NCBI GenBank assembly: GCA_023416965.1 | Contig: JAEZGJ010000147.1 | Coordinates: 1 to 18,887 of the forward strand | Origin: Pseudomonadota bacterium | GTDB taxonomy: Bacteria; Pseudomonadota; Alphaproteobacteria; Rhizobiales; Phreatobacteraceae | DNA length: 18,887 nucleotides | Direction: 5' to 3' | Part shown: positions 14,142-18,887 of the stretch, one piece after another | How the letters are laid out: the number at the start of each line of letters is the position of its first letter | Position numbering within the stretch: position 1 is the stretch's first letter | Program-made: the position numbers and the translations under genes | Notes under the pieces: model-generated | The model's database searches: none | What the model was told of the DNA's origin: nothing | The model's input: only the letters and a program-made list of their open reading frames with translations

Positions 14142-15359
14142 TCACGCCGACAGGCGCATGCGCTTGATCATGCTCGTGATCGCCTTGAAGGCGTCGCCGA
14201 TGCCGCCGGAGCTCGTCACGTTGAAATACATCGAGGGGTTTGTGGCGCAGGCGCGCAGCAGCGTCTGGTTTCCCTCGATGACGCGCACGGTGAACAGCGT
14301 GATGCCCGCCGCCTTGACCGCGCTGCAGGCCATCTGGCTGCGCGGGTCGATCTGCGCGGCGGCGCCCGGCCCGGCGGCGTAGCGGCTCTGGGTGTTGTCG
14401 CCGTCGGTGAGCAGGATCATGTAGCGCAGCACGTCGGGCGAGGTGCCGGTCTGCTGGTAGGGCAGGCCGGATGAGAGCACGGCGAGGCCGGTCTGCACGC
14501 CGATGGTGATGTTGGTGTTGCCCGAGGGCTGCATGGCGTTGATGGCGGCGCGGGCGGCGGTGAAGTTGGTGGCGAGCGGCTGGACCGCGGCGAGCGAACC
14601 GGTGGCGCATTTCACGCCGCGATAGCGCGTGGCGCTGGAGGTCGGCGCGGCGTCGTTGGTGTCGGCGGGCTGGTCGCGGTCGGTGAGGCAGCCGGTCCAG
14701 CCTGCCTTGGTGGTGACGAGCGCGGAATCGATGCCCGTGCCGTCGAAGCGCATCCAGGCCTCGTTGCGATAGGCGGTGCCGATGTTCACCTGCGTGTCGA
14801 AGGGCACGACGGCGATCTTCACCTGGTCGGTGGAGACGCGGGTCGCCTCCAGCTCGTTGATGAGGTCGAGGGCGGCGGTCTTCAGCGCCGCCATCTTGCC
14901 GCTCCAGGCCATGGACCCGGTATTGTCGAGGACAAGGGCGATCTCGATCTTCGGCTCGTTCCAGGAAGTCTGCGAGACCACGCTGACCGGCATGGACGAG
15001 ACGCCCATGGTGGCGGCGATGGTGGTCTGCAGCGAGCCGGAGACGGCGAGGCGGATGGTGTTGCCGTCGCGGGTGACGCCGAGCGTGCCGAGGGTGAGGT
15101 CGGCAGGCGGGGTGAAATTCCCGGCGAAGGCACGGTTGGCGGCCTCCTGAAGACCGGTCGCCGAGAGACTGCGCGAATCCTTGGCCACCGCGAGCGAGGC
15201 AGAATCTAGCGCGGCCTGGATCTGGGCCTGAACCCGCGAGGCGCGGGTGTAGTCGACCGCGGCGCCGACCACGCCGAAGACAGGAAGGGCGGCGAGGCTG
15301 AAGAGCAGCGCCACGTTGGCGCGGGTGTCAGACCTGAATCGGGACAGTTTCGCCTGCAT
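14142..15359 (-). CDS. TadG-like protein with vWA domain
   Basis: A 405-residue protein, organised like the one at 6716-8035. Its basic N-terminus and one hydrophobic helix (16-36) lead into AVDYTRASRVQAQIQAALDSASLAVAK, the TadE/TadG-like anchor pattern. A von Willebrand A domain spans about 138-400, with metal-binding DNTGS at 145-149 (D145, T147, S149) and YMILLTDGDNTQSR further on. It is probably anchored in the inner membrane and exposed outside the cytoplasm. The start follows gggag on this strand at about 8-nt spacing; 17 upstream codons were dropped. It sits on the opposite strand between purQ and purL, with the palindromic element at its 3' end. No other pilus gene is nearby, so its role is unknown. 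Confidence 0.87.
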   Translation of the reverse strand: MQAKLSRFRSDTRANVALLFSLAALPVFGVVGAAVDYTRASRVQAQIQAALDSASLAVAKDSRSLSATGLQEAANRAFAGNFTPPADLTLGTLGVTRDGNTIRLAVSGSLQTTIAATMGVSSMPVSVVSQTSWNEPKIEIALVLDNTGSMAWSGKMAALKTAALDLINELEATRVSTDQVKIAVVPFDTQVNIGTAYRNEAWMRFDGTGIDSALVTTKAGWTGCLTDRDQPADTNDAAPTSSATRYRGVKCATGSLAAVQPLATNFTAARAAINAMQPSGNTNITIGVQTGLAVLSSGLPYQQTGTSPDVLRYMILLTDGDNTQSRYAAGPGAAAQIDPRSQMACSAVKAAGITLFTVRVIEGNQTLLRACATNPSMYFNVTSSGGIGDAFKAITSMIKRMRLSA

Positions 15360-15419
15360 CTGTGTCGCTCCCGGACACCGCCCCGTCCGGCGGCGTCCTC
15401 TGGGCGACACGGATCAAGT

Positions 15420-15477
15420 CCCGTGCCGACGATCGGCGGTTCAACGCGGCACGGGCCGCTTCGCCGTTGCGAAACGG
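15420..15477 (+). other. Two consecutive hairpins upstream of purL
   Basis: cccgtgccg (15420-15428) pairs perfectly with cggcacggg (15447-15455), loop 18 nt. Eight nt later, ccgtt (15464-15468) pairs with aacgg (15473-15477) around a GCGA tetraloop of the GNRA type. A further nested pair lies just upstream: gtgtcgc 15362-15368 with gcgacac 15404-15410, enclosing ccggac 15371-15376 with gtccgg 15385-15390. They could be leader RNA or protein-binding palindromes. The candidate -35 box of purL overlaps the second hairpin, which favours operator-like DNA over leader RNA. Confidence 0.45.
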
Positions 15478-15494
15478 GGGCGCGGCGGTTAAGT
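15467..15494 (+). promoter_or_regulatory. Possible purL promoter
   Basis: TTGCGA (15467-15472) is followed after 16 nt by TTAAGT (15489-15494), 38 nt before the purL ATG. The -35 box matches 4 of 6 positions and the -10 box 3 of 6. Because a reversed gene sits upstream, purL needs a promoter in this region. Confidence 0.35.
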
Positions 15495-15532
15495 GCATCG
15501 CTTGCGAGACGGGCCCCCGGGACGGACACGGC

Positions 15533-17743
<2,211 letters not shown>

Positions 17744-17760
17744 ACCGGAGAGTTCATCCC

Positions 17761-17994
17761 ATGCCGATGGCCGCTGCCGATATCGAGCGGATGATCAAGG
17801 AAGCGCTTCCCGACGCGAAGGTCGAGATCAAGGACCTGGCGGGTGACGGCGACCATTATGCCGCCACCGTCGTGTCCGAGGCTTTCCGGGGCAAGTCCCG
17901 CGTGCAACAACATCAACTGGTCTATGCCGCCCTCAAGGGCAAGATGGGCGGCACCCTCCATGCGCTGGCGCTCACCACCGGCGCGCCCACCTGA
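17761..17994 (+). CDS. BolA-family protein (IbaG/BolA2-like)
   Basis: A 77-residue BolA domain protein. DGDHYAATVVSEAFRGKSRV (28-47) and QQHQLVYAALKGKM (49-62) are the family core; H32 and H51 are the conserved histidines, one of which can ligate a shared [2Fe-2S] cluster in BolA-glutaredoxin heterodimers. The short length, with little outside the core, resembles the IbaG/BolA2 branch more than E. coli BolA (105 residues). A strong ggagag (17747-17752), 8 nt from the ATG, fixes the start. It lies between purL and grxD with 17 and 38 nt gaps. The adjacent CGFS glutaredoxin supports a role in Fe-S trafficking or iron sensing and not classical transcription control; that is inference from family knowledge. 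Confidence 0.93.
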   Translation: MPMAAADIERMIKEALPDAKVEIKDLAGDGDHYAATVVSEAFRGKSRVQQHQLVYAALKGKMGGTLHALALTTGAPT

Positions 17995-18032
17995 CGTCTT
18001 GAGCGGCCCTTGACGCCGCGAGCGAGAAAACC

Positions 18033-18371
18033 ATGACCACAGCTCACGACAAGATCGATGCCGAGGTGAAGAACAACGACGTGGTGCTCTTCATGAAGGG
18101 CACGGCGCAGTTCCCGATGTGTGGCTTCTCCGGCCAGGTCGTCCAGATCCTGGACTATCTCGGCGTTCCCTTCAAAGGCATCAACGTGCTGGACGCCGAC
18201 GACATCCGCCAGGGCATCAAGGACTATTCGAACTGGCCGACCATTCCCCAGCTCTACGTCAAGGGCGAGTTCATCGGCGGCTGCGACATCACCCGCGAGA
18301 TGTTCCAGTCGGGCGAACTCGCCGAACTGATGAAGTCGAACGGCATCGCCGTCCGCGAGACGACGGGCTGA
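18033..18371 (+). CDS. grxD: Monothiol glutaredoxin, CGFS type
   Basis: A 112-residue cytosolic monothiol glutaredoxin. The active-site CGFS is at 30-33, preceded by the glutathione-binding K22 (FMKGT). The cis-proline loop is in WPTIPQLYVKGEFIGGCDI (68-86), and the GG-CD glutathione pocket is intact. Such proteins (Grx4/Grx5) bind a glutathione-ligated [2Fe-2S] cluster as homodimers or with BolA partners, and pass it to apo-proteins. Length matches the single-domain bacterial type. bolA is immediately upstream and a strong terminator immediately downstream, so grxD is the last gene of the run. A weak purine-rich gcgagaaa precedes the ATG. Confidence 0.96.
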   Translation: MTTAHDKIDAEVKNNDVVLFMKGTAQFPMCGFSGQVVQILDYLGVPFKGINVLDADDIRQGIKDYSNWPTIPQLYVKGEFIGGCDITREMFQSGELAELMKSNGIAVRETTG

Positions 18372-18384
18372 CATCTCTCCTTCG

Positions 18385-18408
18385 AAGGGCAGCCCGGCGG
18401 CTGCCCTT
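18385..18408 (+). terminator. Intrinsic terminator after grxD
   Basis: aagggcagc (18385-18393) pairs perfectly with gctgccctt (18400-18408) around a ccggcg loop, 13 nt past the grxD stop, followed by tcgctttct. This 9-bp stem is the clearest Rho-independent terminator in the window and closes the purL-bolA-grxD run. Confidence 0.8.
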
Positions 18409-18426
18409 TCGCTTTCTGCCCGGAAG

Positions 18427-18455
18427 TTGCCACGATCGGCTGTAAGAGGGATAAG
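18427..18455 (+). promoter_or_regulatory. Sigma-70-like promoter of the last gene
   Basis: TTGCCA (18427-18432, 5 of 6 matches) and GATAAG (18450-18455, 4 of 6) are separated by exactly 17 nt. Transcription would start near 18462. It lies just past the grxD terminator and reads into the exported-protein gene. It is the best promoter match seen in the window. Confidence 0.55.
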
Positions 18456-18574
18456 ACAGCGGGGGCGACGTGAGTGGTCCCTTTCCGTTGCGCGGCATGG
18501 CCGCGCTGCCCAGGCCTTCGGGCCAGCCCATGACCCCCGCGGGGGTCGCAAGCCACGGAACTGCGTCGCGCCGC

Positions 18575-18887
18575 ATGCCTACCGCCGCTCCCTCCTCGCG
18601 TGCCCTCGGACGGCGCGCCGTCGTCGCCACGTTAGGCCTCCTGGTCGCCTCCTCCTCCGTGGCCTCGGGCCAGCAGTCCCTGGGCTTCCAGTCCGGCACC
18701 ACGAGCATCGGCGGCGGCCAGCCGCTCAACCTGCTTTCCCCCTCCTTCTCCGCCCCGGCCCCGCGTGGGGCGGCCCCCCGCGGCGGCCCGATCGCCGGAG
18801 CCGTGCCGGCGCAGCCGCCCGCCACCGCCATGACCGCGCCGCTGCCCCAGCCGCGCCCGGACGCTGCGCCGCGTCCCGTCATCACCC
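18575..18887 (+). CDS. Exported Pro/Ala-rich protein, 5' part only
   Basis: An open frame that runs off the end of the window (104 codons visible), so the product is incomplete and I do not recognise it. From the ATG at 18575 it reads as a signal peptide: a basic n-region ending GRR near residue 14, a hydrophobic AVVATLGLLVASS, and likely cleavage near VASG (29-32). The adjacent arginines leave Tat export possible. The visible mature part is rich in Gly, Pro and Ala (QSGTTSIGGGQPLNLLSPSF, then PAPRGAAPRGG and PLPQPRPDAAPRP), looking like an unstructured linker before a later domain. In-frame ATGs at 18497 and 18530 are alternative starts; none has a good Shine-Dalgarno sequence. High GC at third positions supports this strand. 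Confidence 0.55.
   Translation, partial: MPTAAPSSRALGRRAVVATLGLLVASSSVASGQQSLGFQSGTTSIGGGQPLNLLSPSFSAPAPRGAAPRGGPIAGAVPAQPPATAMTAPLPQPRPDAAPRPVIT

Overview
The window is GC-rich chromosomal DNA of the alphaproteobacterial (Hyphomicrobiales/Rhizobiales) type. The evidence is the eukaryote-like homodimeric NADP-isocitrate dehydrogenase, the zeta-type F1-ATPase inhibitor (DUF1476), the split PurS/PurQ/PurL amidotransferase, a BolA-monothiol glutaredoxin pair behind purL, and short palindromic repeats of a kind common in that order. Genus cannot be fixed from the sequence. I see no phage, transposase, integrase, CRISPR array, tRNA or rRNA.

Left part (1-10.7 kb) is a patchwork of single genes on alternating strands. 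In order: a palindromic repeat and icd terminator; icd (minus); a secreted protein of unknown function (plus); a second GC-rich palindromic repeat; two MFS permeases meeting tail to tail; a TrmJ-like SPOUT RNA methyltransferase with an in-frame C-terminal DUF559 nuclease-fold domain (plus); a TadG-like membrane protein with a von Willebrand A domain (plus); an EamA transporter (minus); and an EthA-type Baeyer-Villiger monooxygenase (plus) divergent from it.

Right part (10.7-18.4 kb) is a purine block. The ATP synthase inhibitor zeta gene (minus) diverges from purC across a 360-nt region holding a long hairpin. purC is followed by a small putative lipoprotein gene, purS and purQ. A large inverted repeat and a second TadG/vWA gene on the opposite strand then separate purQ from purL. 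purL is followed closely by bolA and grxD, and that run ends at a strong intrinsic terminator. PurC makes SAICAR and PurS-PurQ-PurL together form FGAM synthetase. BolA and the CGFS glutaredoxin are expected to act together in Fe-S cluster handling. The window ends inside an exported, proline/alanine-rich protein preceded by a good sigma-70-like promoter.

The least ordinary items are the TrmJ-DUF559 fusion with an altered nuclease motif, the vWA/TadG gene lodged inside the pur cluster beside a palindromic element, and the structured leaders upstream of purL and between zeta and purC. None is clearly a new system. Start sites were moved inward from the longest reading frame where Shine-Dalgarno spacing or family N-termini supported it, and this is stated for each gene.
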